A stretch of 64,000 nt of DNA, from assembly GCA_018350325.1 (NCBI GenBank), contig JAEVLN010000003.1:4602745-4666744 (forward strand), in the 5' to 3' direction. A program made the position numbers and the translations under genes. Source of the stretch: Globodera rostochiensis. Its lineage: Eukaryota; Nematoda; Chromadorea; Rhabditida; Heteroderidae. The first letter of the stretch is position 1; each line of letters begins with the position of its first letter. Shown one piece after another: positions 1 through 15,000 of the stretch. The notes under the pieces are model-generated. The model was not told the origin of the DNA. It saw nothing but the letters and a program-made list of their open reading frames with translations, and did no database searches.

Positions 1-42
1 TTAATTCTAATTTTAGAAAAATTAAAAATGTTCACTTTTTAG

Positions 43-3000
43 GTCTCCAGGTGGTGCTCAAGTCCATTCTGTGCGCAATGGCGCCCCTCTTGCAAATTGG
101 ACTGTTGGTGCTGTTCGCAATTGTGATTTTTGCCATCATTGGATTGGTCTGTTTTTAATTATTTTTGATTATTTTAAATTAATTTTAAATTAAATAAGGG
201 TTTTTGGTTTACTGAAATTATTTAAAAATATTTATAGGAATTTTATTCTGGCATTTTCCACGCAGCCTGCTACAACACGTTTGGCGAAATTGTGAACCTT
301 TCGGAGAAGCCATTTCCATGGCAATATTTTTAAACATTTATTTTTATTTAATAAAAATTATTTTTTTTATTTTGAACAATTTATAGCTCAAATAAATCGG
401 CTTCAACTGGTGCCTACAATTGTGATGTGGTAAACACAAACAAAATATTTTAAATAAACAAATTGAATTAAACTATAAATTAAATAGGAAAAATTTAATA
501 TTATCATATCATATTAGTGTATATTTAATATAACTATTAGAATTTTAACAAAAATGTATCAAAATTAAATTAATTTAGCCGGGTGCCGTCTGCTTGGCCT
601 ATTGGATTGGGCCCAACTACGGCATCACCTCATTTGACAACATTGCATTTGCCATGATCACCGTGTTCCAATGCATCACCATGGAGGGTTGGACAACAAT
701 TATGTATTATGTAAGTGAGGAAGGCATCCAACCATCCATGAACCCGCCATAATTACGGGCAAGCCCGGGAAATCCGTAATCGGAGAAGCAATTTCAAAAA
801 TCATGGGAATATTAGGAATCTACTTATTAATGTTCTTAGGCAGTAAAATTTACAAAAATGCCATCCCAAAAGCGTAATAAAAATGGTTGGTTTTCATATT
901 AGAAATATTTAAACATTTTTTAACAAAAACAATTTTTGATCACATTCATTCATTCTTTTGTATTATTATTAAAGAAAAATATTTAAAAATAAATTTGAAT
1001 AATTATTATAATTTATTTCAGACCAACGACTCGCTGGGCAGCACATACAATTGGGCTTATTTTATCCCGCTGATTGTGCTCGGCTCATTTTTCATGCTGA
1101 ATTTGGTGCTCGGAGTGCTTTCTGGTGAATTTGCCAAAGAAAGGTTAGGCGGTGATGATGCTTACGGTTTTATAAAATTTAAATTTTTAATTTAATTTTT
1201 AAAAAACATTTTTTGCTAATTTGCCTTCAGGGAACGCGTGGAGAATCGTCGCGAGTTTTTGAAGTTACGCCGAATGCAGCAAATCAATCGCGAACTGGAA
1301 GGCTATATTGAGTGGATTTTTACGGCAGAGGATGTCATTCTGAATGAGGAAAGGTATAAATAAATATAAACCAAATTCCATCATTAAACCCCGAGGGGTT
1401 GGCATTCCGACGTTTCGGGGTGCTGGGGAATATTTAAAAAACAATATGCATGTCGGCGTATTACTTATTTGAATATTAGCATTATTCGAAAGTAAAATTG
1501 GAATCAAATACGAGGAGTTAGTGTTATTTGAATAAAAAATTATTTTTAAACCCAGTAAAATGCGAATTTTACTAATTTTGAAAATTTTTCTTTTTGTTTC
1601 TATATTTCCTTTGAAAAATAATTTAAATTTTTAATAGAATCGTTTAACTTTTCTTTTATTAAAAAAGGACGACCGATGAAGAGCGTGTGACAATTATGGA
1701 AGGTAAATCATTCTTAGGAAATGCATTCTTACGAAAATGTTTATATTTTTTATGTGGATTTGGATGCTGAAAAAAACACTTTACGAGCCAATCCGCTAAT
1801 ATCCGAATTTGGAATTTTTTGCACAAAAAAATTAATTTGAATTAATAAAAATATATTTAAATTAATTTAGCGCGTCGTCGAGCAAACAAAATGATCCAAA
1901 AGGATGGTGTTAAACAGCACTCAATTGAAACTGAAGAAGAGGAGGACGAGGAGGCGTTGGACGACGAAGACCCTGAAGCCGTTGAAAATATGTAAAAAGC
2001 AAAAATTATTTTTATTATTTAAATAATAGGGAAAAAATTTGAATTTTTGAAACTTACATATAAATTTACTTTTAAGTTGGCTGCTTTTAAATTCTGTTTA
2101 AAATTACTTCAAATTAATTTATTAGTAAAATTAATTTAATCAACAATTAAATCATATTTCCATTCGAATAATATTAAAACATAAATAAGTTCTCATTAAT
2201 TATTTAATTAATTATTGACGCTCAACTTTGAAGGTATTTGAATGCAAGTGGTGTTCCAGTGCATCGCAATTCCGGAGAAGCGGGGTAAAATTTGAATTAA
2301 TTTAAAACAATCAATTAATAATTAATTAATTAATAATTAATTAATTATAATTAAAGCAAACGCAATTCGTTGTTCTCACGGCGCGGGCTGTCCTCGTATT
2401 GGCATCGCAAAATGCGTAGACTGCGCATTTGTCTTCGGCACGTTGTTAAATCTCAGGCAAAAATTTGCTTTAATTTTTTAAAATACCAAATTTTTTTGCA
2501 GATTTTTTATTGGAGTGTAATCACTTTGGTCTTTTTGAACACAGTTTGTGTGGCCAGTGAACATCACGGACAGGTGCGTGCTTAAATAAACAAATAATAT
2601 TTACTAATTTAATAATAAAAAAATTCTTTATTAAGATTTTAAAAAAACAAACAAAATTCAAACATTTAGCCTAATAACTTTTATCATTAAATTTAAAAAA
2701 GTTTAGTGCTAATGAGAAAATATATGAGATCCAATTCAATATAAAAATAAATAGAAAAATGAAGATGACAATTTTGCAATTTTTTCAGCCCGAATGGTTC
2801 ACCGAATTTTTGAGTAATTTTTTTTATTATTTAAATTATTGAATATTTTTATTTGGAATTTTCTCCCCGCAGAATATGCCGAATTCACATTTCTTGCCAT
2901 TTTCATCAGTGAAATGCTCATCAAAATATTTGCCATGGGATATCGAACTTATTTTACATCAAAGTGATTACACATAATTTTTTTATTTAAAAAAATTATT

Positions 3001-6000
3001 CCCAACAAAAATTTGTGATTTGTTTTGTTTTCAGATTTAACCGATTCGATTGCATTGTTATTGTTGGTAGTGCCATTGAAGTCATTTATTCGGAGCTCAA
3101 AGGCGGTTCATTTGGGTGAACAAACATTTTTTAAGATTTTTTTAAATTAATTGTTTTAAATTTAAGAATTTCCGTCCTCCGAGCCCTTAGGCTTCTCCGA
3201 ATTTTCAAGCTCACTTCATATTGGCTAAGGTGTTTTATTGGCTCAATTTGAATTACATTTTTATTGTTATATGTAAATTATCGGGATCGGTTCGGTAGCC
3301 CAGTAAATATAATTTGATTATTTAAAAATACATATATTAAATAGAAATTTTAATTGTTAATTAAAGCAATTAATTATTGAAGCATTTTTTATTATTTATA
3401 ATAAAAAATGATCAACTTATGCACAATGTAGAAAAATGCTTTAATTTAATATTTTTTATAATAAATATATTAGATTATTTAAATTAAATCATCGAACAAT
3501 TAAATTATTCCATCCTCAATCAAAAAATAATAATAATAATTTTCAAAGTTTGCGCAATTTGGTCCGATCACTGCTCCATTCAATGCGTTCGATTATTTCC
3601 CTGCTGTTCCTTCTGTTTCTGTTCATCGTCATCTTTGCACTGCTTGGCATGCAATTGTTTGGCGGTAAATTCAATTTTCAGGTAATTAGAGAAAACATAA
3701 AAATGCTAATTAATTAAACAAAATTATAAAATAAATCAATTATATTTGTCCAGAACATGCACCCGTACACGCATTTTGACACATTTCCCATCGCGCTGAT
3801 CACCGTGTTCCAAGTACATTATAAGCATCATCCATCACTTAAAATAACCAATTGTTTTTGTCAAATTAGTGGCTTTTTTAATTGTTCTTGTCAAAAATAT
3901 TTTCGTCAATTTTCTTGCAAAATAATTCAATTTACAATTAGAAGTATTAAGCAATTAAAAGATTATAATAATAATATACACTATATTCTTATTAAGATTT
4001 TGACCGGCGAGGACTGGAACGAGGTGATGTACTTGGCCATCGAGTCCCAGGGCGGGGTGTACGGTGGCGGCATGATCTACTGTGTGTACTTTATTGTGCT
4101 CGTGCTGTTCGGAAACTGTAAAATATTTTTTATGTTTTTTAATGTTTTGAAAATAAATTATATTTATGTGTTTTTTAAATTGAAAAAAAGTTATTTTTAA
4201 ATTATTTTATTTATTGTTACTTTTGTTGACAGGCTAAAGAGAATTCATTTAAATTTTAATATTAATTTTAAAATATTTTAAATAGGGGTTTATATTTTAT
4301 TTTTAAATTCCAGACACTTTGCTCAATGTGTTCTTGGCCATTGCCGTGGACAATTTGGCCAATGCCCAAGAGTTGACCGCTGCGGACGAGGCAAAAAATG
4401 GACGGTTTAGAAAATATATATTTATTTTTCACATTTTTTAGGCCGATGAAAAGGCCAATGAAATGTTTGATGAGGAGTCGGAATCGTTGGGTAAATAAAT
4501 AAATGCAAAATTAATTATATTGTTTACAATCTTAGCTTAAACATTAATTAATTTTAACATTAATTGATTTTTTTAACATAATTTAATTGCTAATTGAATT
4601 AATTTTACATTTAAATCATCAGGTTATGACGAGCGCGACTTGGAGGCGGGCGTTGACGGCGAATTTACGCGGGAAATGGACGGTAAAAAAATTTATGAAA
4701 TTAACGACACAAAAAAACATATCCAAATTTCGCTGTTTTTCGCATTTTAAGTCAATATTTCAGCATTTTTCTCAAAATTTCTTACTAAGAAAATGTACCC
4801 TTAGAAATTTTTAAAAAATTTAGAAAGATTGACTTATTTTTAAATAGCATATAGCCCATAAATTGACTTGATTTGGTCAGTTTTTAAAGCACATTTTATG
4901 CCATATTTTGGCAATATTGGGCGATTTCTAGCCCATATTTCAAGTCATTATTTTACATTGTTTATTCTTATAAACATTTTTAAAAATATTTGTAAAATAA
5001 AATTAATAAACAAACATTAAAAATATTTTTATTTCCGAATGTAAAATTTATGCAAAAAAAAGAATAATTCTTTTTGTTAAAAATTGTGCCTTTTTTGTTT
5101 GTTTACAGAGGAGGAGTGTGATGAGGAGGAAAGCCCCTTCGGCGGTCCAAAAGCGATTGTGCCATTCTCGTCCATGTTCATTCTGGCACCCACAAACACA
5201 TTTCGATGTTTGGTGCACAGTGTGGTGGCCACTAAATATTTTGAAATGGTTACATTTTTATTTATTTTTTTGTTCAATTTTTATTTTTATAGAAGATTTT
5301 TATATAGATATACCTATTAATTACTGCATTTTAAAGCAAAAAACCCACTTTCAATAACTTCTACAAACTTTTCCCATTTTTTAAACACGATTTTGCTCAA
5401 AATTTATTTGAATTTCAACAACTTTTTCTCCCTCATAAAATAATTATATTTTTTGAATAATTTTATTGCTTTAAATTGAAAGGTTGTGATGGCTGTAATT
5501 TGTGCGTCGTCCATATCGCTGGCCGCCGAGGACCCGGTGGACGACGACAATCCGCGCAACAAAATTCTGCAATACTTCGACTACTGCTTCACGGGCGTTT
5601 TCGCCTGTGAAATGTTGCTGAAAGTAATTAATTGTTTATTCGAAACTAAATTTTTATTTTAATTAAAAAAACACACACAAATGAGGGGACTTTCTTTTCA
5701 ATAGTAACTTTAATTGAAAATTTATTTATTTATTTAAACAACAACAACAACAACAACGACATTATTCTTCATGAGAAATAAATAAATAAAATCGTTTCTT
5801 TATTTTTATTTATACAAATATGTTTTGAAAATAAATTAAACATTTTTTTATTGATTTAAAAATAATTAAAAGTCAAATTATTTCAATCTCTCAGCTCATT
5901 GACCAGGGCGTCATTCTCCACCGGGGCTCATATTGTCGCGATTTTTGGAATGTGCTGGACGGCGTTGTGGTTGTGTGCGCGCTTGTTGGCTTTGCATTTT

Positions 6001-9000
6001 CGTAAAATTTCAAAAAAAATGTTTATTTAAACAAAAAAAAATTTTAATTTTTTTCAGTGGCACCGCCGGGGCAACTGGCAAAAATTTGAGCACAATCAAA
6101 TCACTGCGCGTGTTGCGTGTGCTGCGACCGTTGAAAACCATCAAGCGCATTCCGAAGCTGAAGGTTGGCGGCGGAGGGGGGGGGGGGGGGGGGGGGGTAA
6201 AAATATTTGGTTTTTGTACGAACCGATTGAGATTTCATCGAGAATCTAAAAAAAATTTGACCAAAAGTACCAAGATTTGATCGAGAATCTCGGTCGTCTG
6301 GGCAATAATTTTTTATCACTATTTCAGGCAGTGTTCGATTGTGTGGTCAATTCGTTAAAGGTTGGTTTCAAACACAAGAAGTAGAGTCGGGAAAACTCGG
6401 GATCGGGAGTGATCCCGGCCAAAAAAGGCCGGGGGGACTAACGGACAAAACAAAATTTGTAAATTTTGAAAAAAAACCCCGGCATTTAATATAAGGGGAG
6501 AATTTCAGTCCCAAAAAGGACATTTCAGTCTCAATCCCGATCCCCCCCCCCCCCCCAAACCACTATTTGTCCATTCAGCATTTTGTTGGTTCGTGGCAAA
6601 TTTTCAATTGAATTTTTAAGAATGTGTTCAACATCCTCATCGTCTATTTTTTGTTTCAAGTAAAATTTTGAAAAAAAATTTTTTGCAATATTTTTTTTCG
6701 ATGGTTTAGTTCATTTTTGCGGTCATCGCTGTCCAACTGTTCAAGGGCCGCTTTTTCTACTGCACCGATCGGACAAAAAAGTTTGCGCACGAATGCCATG
6801 GCCAATTTTTTGTGTTCGATGCGCAGGCAAATAATTTAAAAATTAAATTTTAAAGCATAAATATTTCTAAATTCAAAATTAATTTATATATTTTTTTGAT
6901 TTGATCATTAAACGGAACAAAACAGATAATTTTAAGCCGGGCCTGGGAAATGTGGCCTCCCAGAGTGGTCTCGATCCCGCTTAATCATCCCTTTTCCAAC
7001 TGCCCCCCCCCCGAAAATTTTTTTTGCAAAAAAATTGGTTTTAGCGAAAATACGCTACAATATGGCTCTAAATTACGATATTTACGATTACCGATACGAT
7101 ACGCGATACACATCCCTGATACACAACTTTTTTTTTTTGCTTTTAAAATCAAAATTAACCTACCGTAAACCCTCTTTTAATCCCCATGGGGGATTATTTT
7201 TCAACCTATTCAGAGAGTAGAGGATTATTAGAGGGTGGGGGATTATTGGAGGTTGGGGGATTAAAAGAGTGTTTACGGTATTTGTATTTATTTTAGAGTT
7301 TTTTCCCGCGCGTTGAGCAGCGCGAATGGCGCCTGCGTCCGTTCAATTATGACAACACAATCAACGCCATGCTGACATTGTTCGTGGTGACCACCAGCGA
7401 AGGTGAGGAGGAACCGATTTCTCGGGGATTGGGGGATCCTGGCACTAAATCTTGAGCCCCGCAGGCAATAATCGCATCGGCACATCTCGTCGAACATTTT
7501 TTTCTCGAGATTTTTGACCGAAAATTATTGTCTAACTCATTTTCTAAAACTTCTTTGATACCCATTCCAAAATTTATATTGGCTCAACGACAAAAGTTTG
7601 GCGAAAAATGTCCCGTAGGTACAAATCGGACAAAATGCAAACAAATGTTGCTTAAATGATCTATTATGTAAAGCCAGATTAGCAAATACAATGCCTTGGG
7701 TACTTAGAGATGATCTCGAGTCTCGACTCGATAAATTTTCGTTTTTTTTGAATCTCGGGGTCAAATTTCGGTAATTTTAACCCTACACTTTGTGCAAAAC
7801 TGTGAGTCTAACAAACAAAATAATAGTTTAAATGAAAGTGAACAAATTACGATTTACAAAAACAGGTTGGCCTGGAATTCGCCAGAACTCCATGGACACC
7901 ACATATGAGGATCAAGGTGTGAGAGAATAAACAATTTAAAATACCTAATTAATTGAAACATTTTTAATTACACAAACGCTTGAACATATAAAATTTTATC
8001 CCAAAAAAAATTGCAAAAATATTTTTAATAAAATAAATTTTCTATTAATAATTACGTGCTAAAGCCTTTCAACCAATGGAAACATGTTTAATTACCACTT
8101 AAACATAAATAAATATTCAATATTTTTAAATAAATAATAATAATAAATAATAATGCTAATTATAAGGCCCGTCCCCATATTATCGGGTGGAGGTGTCGTT
8201 GTTCTACGTGATGTTCTTCATCGTGTTCCCGTTCTTCTTCGTCAACATCTTTGTCGCACTGATCATCATCACATTCCAGGAGCAGGGCGAGGCCGAACTG
8301 TCCGAGGGCGACTTGGACAAAAATCAGGTAACAAATTAATTTTTTTCAAAAATTATTATGCAATTAAAATTTGCTGTAAAAATAAAAATTTTACCAAAAA
8401 AGCGAATTTAATTATGCATTGACCTAGTATGTAAGTTAGTTTTAATTATTTTTATATAAAAAAGGGGTTTAGTTTTATCAACATTTGTGTTTTTAAATTA
8501 AATATATATTTTTTAAATCATTTTTATAAATTTGTAAATAAAAATTGTTGCTTTTTATCAAAAAAATCAAAAAATTAATATTTAAATGCATGCAGAAGCA
8601 GTGCATTGATTTTGCACTGAACGCGCGTCCACGCTCGCTGTTCATGCCGGAGGACAAAAACTCGATGAAATATCGCATTTGGCGACTCGTCACCTCCACA
8701 CCATTTGAATATTTCATCATGGCCATGGTGGGAACATTAAATTGAGACATTTTTTTTCACAAATTAAATAGGGTGAACAAATTCCAAATTAAAAAAATGG
8801 AAATAACGAAACATTTTAAATAATTCAAATTTTAAATCAGAATTTAAAATATATACAATATAATTAAATTAAAAACATAACAAATTTAGATTGTGCTGAA
8901 CACAATTATTCTGATGATGAAATTCCATGGAAACTCGACGGAATATGAAAAAGTGTTGAGTAAGTTTTATTTAATATAAAAATTAAAAACGTTTTATTTT

Positions 9001-12000
9001 ATTTTACTACAAATTTTGCAAAATAAATTAATTTACATTCTTTAATTTGGCGAATGTTTTTAACCCATTATTAAGGAATTTTTAACACCGCTCTGACCGC
9101 TGTGTTTACTGTGGAGTCAATCCTCAAAATTTTGGCCTTTGGTGTTCGGGTAGAATTAATTTTATTTTTTATTAAATGAAAATTGAAAATTATTTATTTT
9201 TCAGAATTATTTCAAAGATGGTTGGAACCGATTTGACTTCATCACTGTCGTTGGGTCCATCACAGACGCGGTAATTATTTACTTCTCTTTTTATAGTTTT
9301 TTAATAATTAATAAAATTGGAAAATCAAATTTAAATATTATTTAATTATTATTTTATCGATTCGAATCGATTGCGAAACTTTGAAAGCAACAATCTTTTG
9401 CAGAATCGAATTCAAAAATTTCATTTATTTTTTGTTAAAAGCAAATTAAAACCTTAAGTTTAAATAAATTGAAATCAAAAATAAGATAATTGTTTTTGAT
9501 TTAGGCTTTATTATAGCATTTTGCTAAAATAAATTTTGCAATTTTTTCAAGTTGGTCACAGAATTTGGTGGTCATTTTGTGTCGCTGGGTTTTCTGCGAC
9601 TGTTCCGTGCCGCGCGGCTCATTCGACTGCTTCAACAAGGCTACACAATTCGCATTTTGTTGTGGACTTTTGTTCAGTCGTTTAAGGTGAACAAAAATGA
9701 CGGGAACAAATTTAAAAAAAAAACAAATTAGGGGGCACCCAAAAAATGTCGTACTTGAATGGGACAAGTACAGCACTTGAAAACTACTGACCCTTGTACT
9801 TAAAAATTTAAAATGTTGTACTTATTTTGAACAATCTATTTGAAGGGCATTTAGCGTAGCTTTGACAAATTCATGTTAGATTGTGTAATATAATTCCATT
9901 TTTTGGAGAAAATTTAAAAAGTTTAAAAACAAAGCCCCGGCGGCGCTTATTTTGGCACCGCCGGACCCCTCCAAATGCTCTTTCATTTTTGACACATTTC
10001 AGTGATTGGATTAGGAATAAATCATTTAAATTTTGCGAAAAAAATGTTCATTTCCAGGCGCTTCCCTACGTGTGCCTGCTGATCGGAATGCTGTTTTTCA
10101 TCTATGCCATTGTGGGCATGCAAGTGTTTGGCAACATTCAATTGGTAATGGGCGGGGGGCACAGAATGCCACAAAATGTTTTAATTAAATTGTTCAAACA
10201 TTTTAGGACCCGACAACAGAAATCAACCGGCACAACAATTTCCAGTCATTTTTCAACGCCGTCATTTTGTTGTTTCGGTAAAAAAGCATTTCAAAATTTT
10301 AAACTGTTTGGCATTATGTTTATCAAACAAAATCATTCAATGTTTGTCTGTTTTTCCCCTCAATTTACAGTTGTGCAACCGGCGAGGCATGGCAAGAAAT
10401 TATGTTGAGCTCAACAGGTGCACAAAATATTTTTGTATATAATTTAATTAAAATAATTTTAAAATATTTAAATAAATTATTTTCTTCCTTGATCCAATTA
10501 TGTAAAACCTTCCTGGTAGGACATAAAAGAACACGCGACCACTTTTCGGTAAAGTACCGAAAAAAGTCGGTACTTTTTCGGTTGGTACCAAAATTTTTTA
10601 GTCTTTTTTAACAAGAATCGTTTACGTATTTCGAAAATTTTAGCTTTATCAATATTTATAATTTTGAGTTTGGGAAGATTGCGGTTCAATAAATCAACAG
10701 TTTGGCCTATTCTTGTTATGTTGCAGGATTTTTAATATTTTTGGATCAGTTTGTGGGGGGAGGGGGTCAGCGGTGCCGATAGGCGCCGCCGTGAGAACAT
10801 TTTGATTTTTGATGGAATTTGTTAAGAAAAATAGTCCAAAAACGGCATCGCGGAAGGGCGAAAAAAATGATCAATTAGAAAACATTAACTTTTCTCGGGC
10901 CGAGACTTTTTCAAAAAATTTAATTTTATTTAAATGCTCATTATTTTTTTCTATTTTTTGACACCAACTTTATTTGGTGAAAATTGCAGCAGTTTTTTAG
11001 TAAGCACTCACTATTGGTGAATCCATTCATCTTTGAGCCTTCAGACAATTAAGCATAAAGTCTATTTTTTTGGTTTGAAATTCACTCAAATTCCATTCGT
11101 CCTCATTGTCAGTTCTTTGTCTTTTTGGGCTCACTTGGACCTTCGTTTGCGTCAAGCAGCACACTGAAATTAGAAAATATCGCAAGACAACGCGTAAAAT
11201 TTCAAAGATAAGGGGAAGAAAAGTGGGCACTTTTTATCCTTTTTGTGCCCGCAAAATTCAAATTAAAAAAAGGGAACAAAAAACGCGCTGAGCATCAAAG
11301 CAACGCATCGCGGACTATTTAAGTGGCATAAAAGCAACAATTTGGGACAAAAACATCATCAACCGGGTCCAACCACATCAGCAGCAGGGATGGTCGGAAT
11401 TACGAAGAGTACCGGAGTGTTTCCAATAAACCACCAACCCCAACCAGCCACTTACCCGTCGTCGAAGTTAATAATGATGCAATTCCATTGACACTGATTC
11501 CACTAATTGCCTCCTTCTCTTTTTGACTCAATTTGTTTTGGGGGAAAAATTGGGGAAAGAAAGAAAGGATTGGGGTAGAGAGTAGAGGGGACAAAATCAG
11601 AGAAGAGAGAAAATGCTTTTTAAGCAAAATTCTAGCGGCAAAACCTTGCTGCTTATACATAAAATGAATGCTTTTATTATTTTAAAAGAATAAATTTATT
11701 TTATTTAAATTTATTTACATAATTTAATATCATTTTTTAAATTAAAAAAAAACAATTTTAGTGGGCAAACCGTGCGCTAAAACAAATGCGTCGGCGGCGG
11801 TGCTTCAAATGTTGGACAAATCGGCGGCGGGTGCCGGCGGTGCATTGCAAACGTGCGGCACAAATCTGAGCTACGCCTATTTTGTCACTTTCGTCTTTCT
11901 TTCCTCATTTTTGGTACGCAAAATGAACAAACAAAATTATACGTTTAATTTTAATAAGTTGCGCTTTTTTTACTTTAAAATATTTTAAATAAAACGGCGC

Positions 12001-15000
12001 CCGTCCGAATCCCTCCGTTTGATCAGTCTAAACTGATCATTTTTTGACAGATAATTTGAAAACAAATCGCTTTTGAACAGTTCGAGTTGACTGATTGATC
12101 AGCCTCCCACAAATACCGATTATGTTTTGATCAGCTTGTTCCAAAAAGAATTTTTGCATTTATTTTTTGAACGCTCTAATCATTCTGATTCATTGATACA
12201 TATTTTGATCAGCTGATCATTTTAAAGAAAAACCTTTCTCCTCAAGATGCTGAACTTGTTTGTGGCGGTGATCATGGACAACTTTGACTACCTCACACGC
12301 GATTCGTCCATTCTTGGCCCTCACCATTTGGACGAGTTCATTCGTGTTTGGGCCGACTTTGATCCGGCCGCAACGTAACGATCGGATGATTAACGCGCAT
12401 TTTTTTTTAACTTTTAAAGCATTTTTTATACAAATTTTGCGGAATACGATTTAAAAAAATGATTTTTACAGTTTATTCACCCCAATTTTGTAGTGGCCAC
12501 ATTCATTACACGGACATGTACGAAATGTTGCGAAACATTGCGCCGCCCGTTGGGTTTGGCCGCAAATGTCCCTATCGCCTTGCCTACAAGCATTTGATCC
12601 GCATGAATATGTGTGATTTAATAATTGCAAAATTTGATTTTAAATAAAGACCCTTCGGGGGAGAAAACCCCCGAATAAAAACGGTTCTGCCTTTTTTTTC
12701 TGATTTTCCAATCTTTCTTTTAAATAAAAACCCCCGAACTTTCGGAAAATTATAATTAAATTTAAATTAAAATAATTACATCATTTATTCATAATAGTTT
12801 TTTCTAAAATTTATGAATTTGATTTTTAAGTATTTCTAATGCTATTTAAATATTTTGTAATATATTTAAATAAATTATATTTTGTGTTCATTGCCAGGCC
12901 CGTGTCCGATGATGGCACTGTGCATTTCACCACCACACTTTTTGCACTGATCCGCGAATCGTTGAGCATCAAAATGAGGCCAGGTTGGTTGGTTAGCGGA
13001 CAAAAAAAAATTCTTTTTTTTTTTAAATTTTTATTTGAAAATTTCAAAATTTGTGCAGTGGAGGAAATGGACGAAGCGGACGAAGAATTGCGACAAACGC
13101 TGCGCAAAATATGGCCACTAAAAGCAAAGAAAAATACCATCGATTTGGTTGTGCCTCCAAATGGGGGTAAACAAAAAATAATTTTCGGCGTAAAAAAATG
13201 TTTGAAAATTCCCCCCCCCCCCTCACAAAAATCAGATCTTTGCTTCCAAAAATTGACGGTCGGCAAAATTTATGCGGGCCTTCTGATCATGGAGAATTGG
13301 CGCGCTCGAAAGTCAGGCGTCGAGGTTAATTTTGTTTATTTAAAAATATTATTATGAATTTTTATTTAAAACTTGCTTCAAATATTGGTGCCACATTCTC
13401 TTCTGCTTGAATGGCATTGGCCAAGACTCAATTATTGATTGACAGACATTCGTCCGATTAGAGGGTTAATTGGAGGGCTATTTTTGGCATTAAATCACTC
13501 CGATCAGGGGGTGGTTGATTGGAGGGCTATTTTTGGCATTAAATCACTCCGATCAGGGGGTGGTTGATTGGGAGGGCTATTTTTGGCATTAAATCACTCC
13601 GATCAGGGGGTTGATTCGAGGCAATTTTTTTTGGCACCAACTAAGCCGCGTTTTTTTACTAATAATAAAATTTTTAAATTTCTGCAAAATTAGGAAGGAA
13701 TTTAATTTTTTGTTCTTTACCATTTTTTAAGCATTTAAATTTCCTGCAGTTGGAAATGCTAAGGCGCCGCTATGCGGCCAATTTGCTGTTGCGCCCGGCG
13801 CGCCAACTTACCACCCGATTTGGCGGCCTTATCGGCGAGGTCCCCCCGTCGAAAACAAAAAATTGTTTAAAACAAAAAAAAATTGTTTTTATTGTGCCTT
13901 TCCCCAATTTTTCATCATTTTTCCATTTTTGCACCTTTTCATCTCCTACTCCCCCCCCTCCTCAATTTATCCGTTTTTGGCATTCATTCGTTGGCATTTT
14001 GTCAAAACAACAAATTTTTGCAAATTGTTTTCAGATTGGTGGCGGCGGCCTCTTCGGAGGCGGCTTACGTGGCCTGGTCGCAGCGGCAAAAGTGACAATT
14101 TTTAAGAAAAAGAAAAATAATTTACAAAAATATTTTATATTTAAATAAATGCAGGCCTCAGCCGGCGGTGCTCAACAATCGGCGATGTCCAATGATCAAC
14201 TGAACACAGCGGCGGCGGCAGCGGCAGCGGCACCTGTAAAACTGTCGCCGGGCGCTTCCGGGGTGAGGAAATTCAGAAAATTTCAAAAATCTATGTAATT
14301 ATTGTTAAATATAAATTCATTAAAATGTTTATGTGATTAATTAAATAAAGTTAAACAATTTCAAAATTGAATTCACTGTTTTTCTATTACGTTTTTTGAA
14401 CTTTGTTTTTTAATTTAATTCAAATTTTATTTTTTTTTAATTTTGTGCCCGAAAGTCTGGAGCATCAATCACATCACTTTTATTTAAACATGTTTCAGCG
14501 TCCAAATTACTCAATTTTCTCCACCCTCGTGGACACAATTCATCGGGCAACAAAGGCCGGCGGAGACGATGACAGAGATGATCAGGAAATGATTGATGAA
14601 TATGATCAGCACCACCACCAACAGCAGCAGCAACAGCAACAACAGCGTGTGAATGATGATCAGGAAAGTGATCAGGACGAGGCCGATCAGCCTCAGCAAC
14701 AGCATCGAACACGCCAAAACGACTACGACCGGAGGCGGAATGCCAAAAATTCGGTGAGCACATTCATAATTAGAATTTGAAAACAAAAAATTTAATAACT
14801 AAATTGATTAGGCTGCTTCTGAAAATTTGGACATAAAATAAAAATTGTCATTTTGTTTTGTTTGAATTTTGCAGCAAAACATTCACTTGCTGCGGCGCCA
14901 TTCATCCCGCCGGACGTCGCCCGTCGGATTTCACACGCATTCAACACTTTTTCGGCCTCATCTTCATCCTGGCCAACAACATCAGCCGACCACAATCATT

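Noticed and set aside
5700..5760. CAACAACAA microsatellite as a coding polyglutamine
   Set aside because: It lies within an unc-2 intron between in-phase exons ending at 5623 and starting at 5895.
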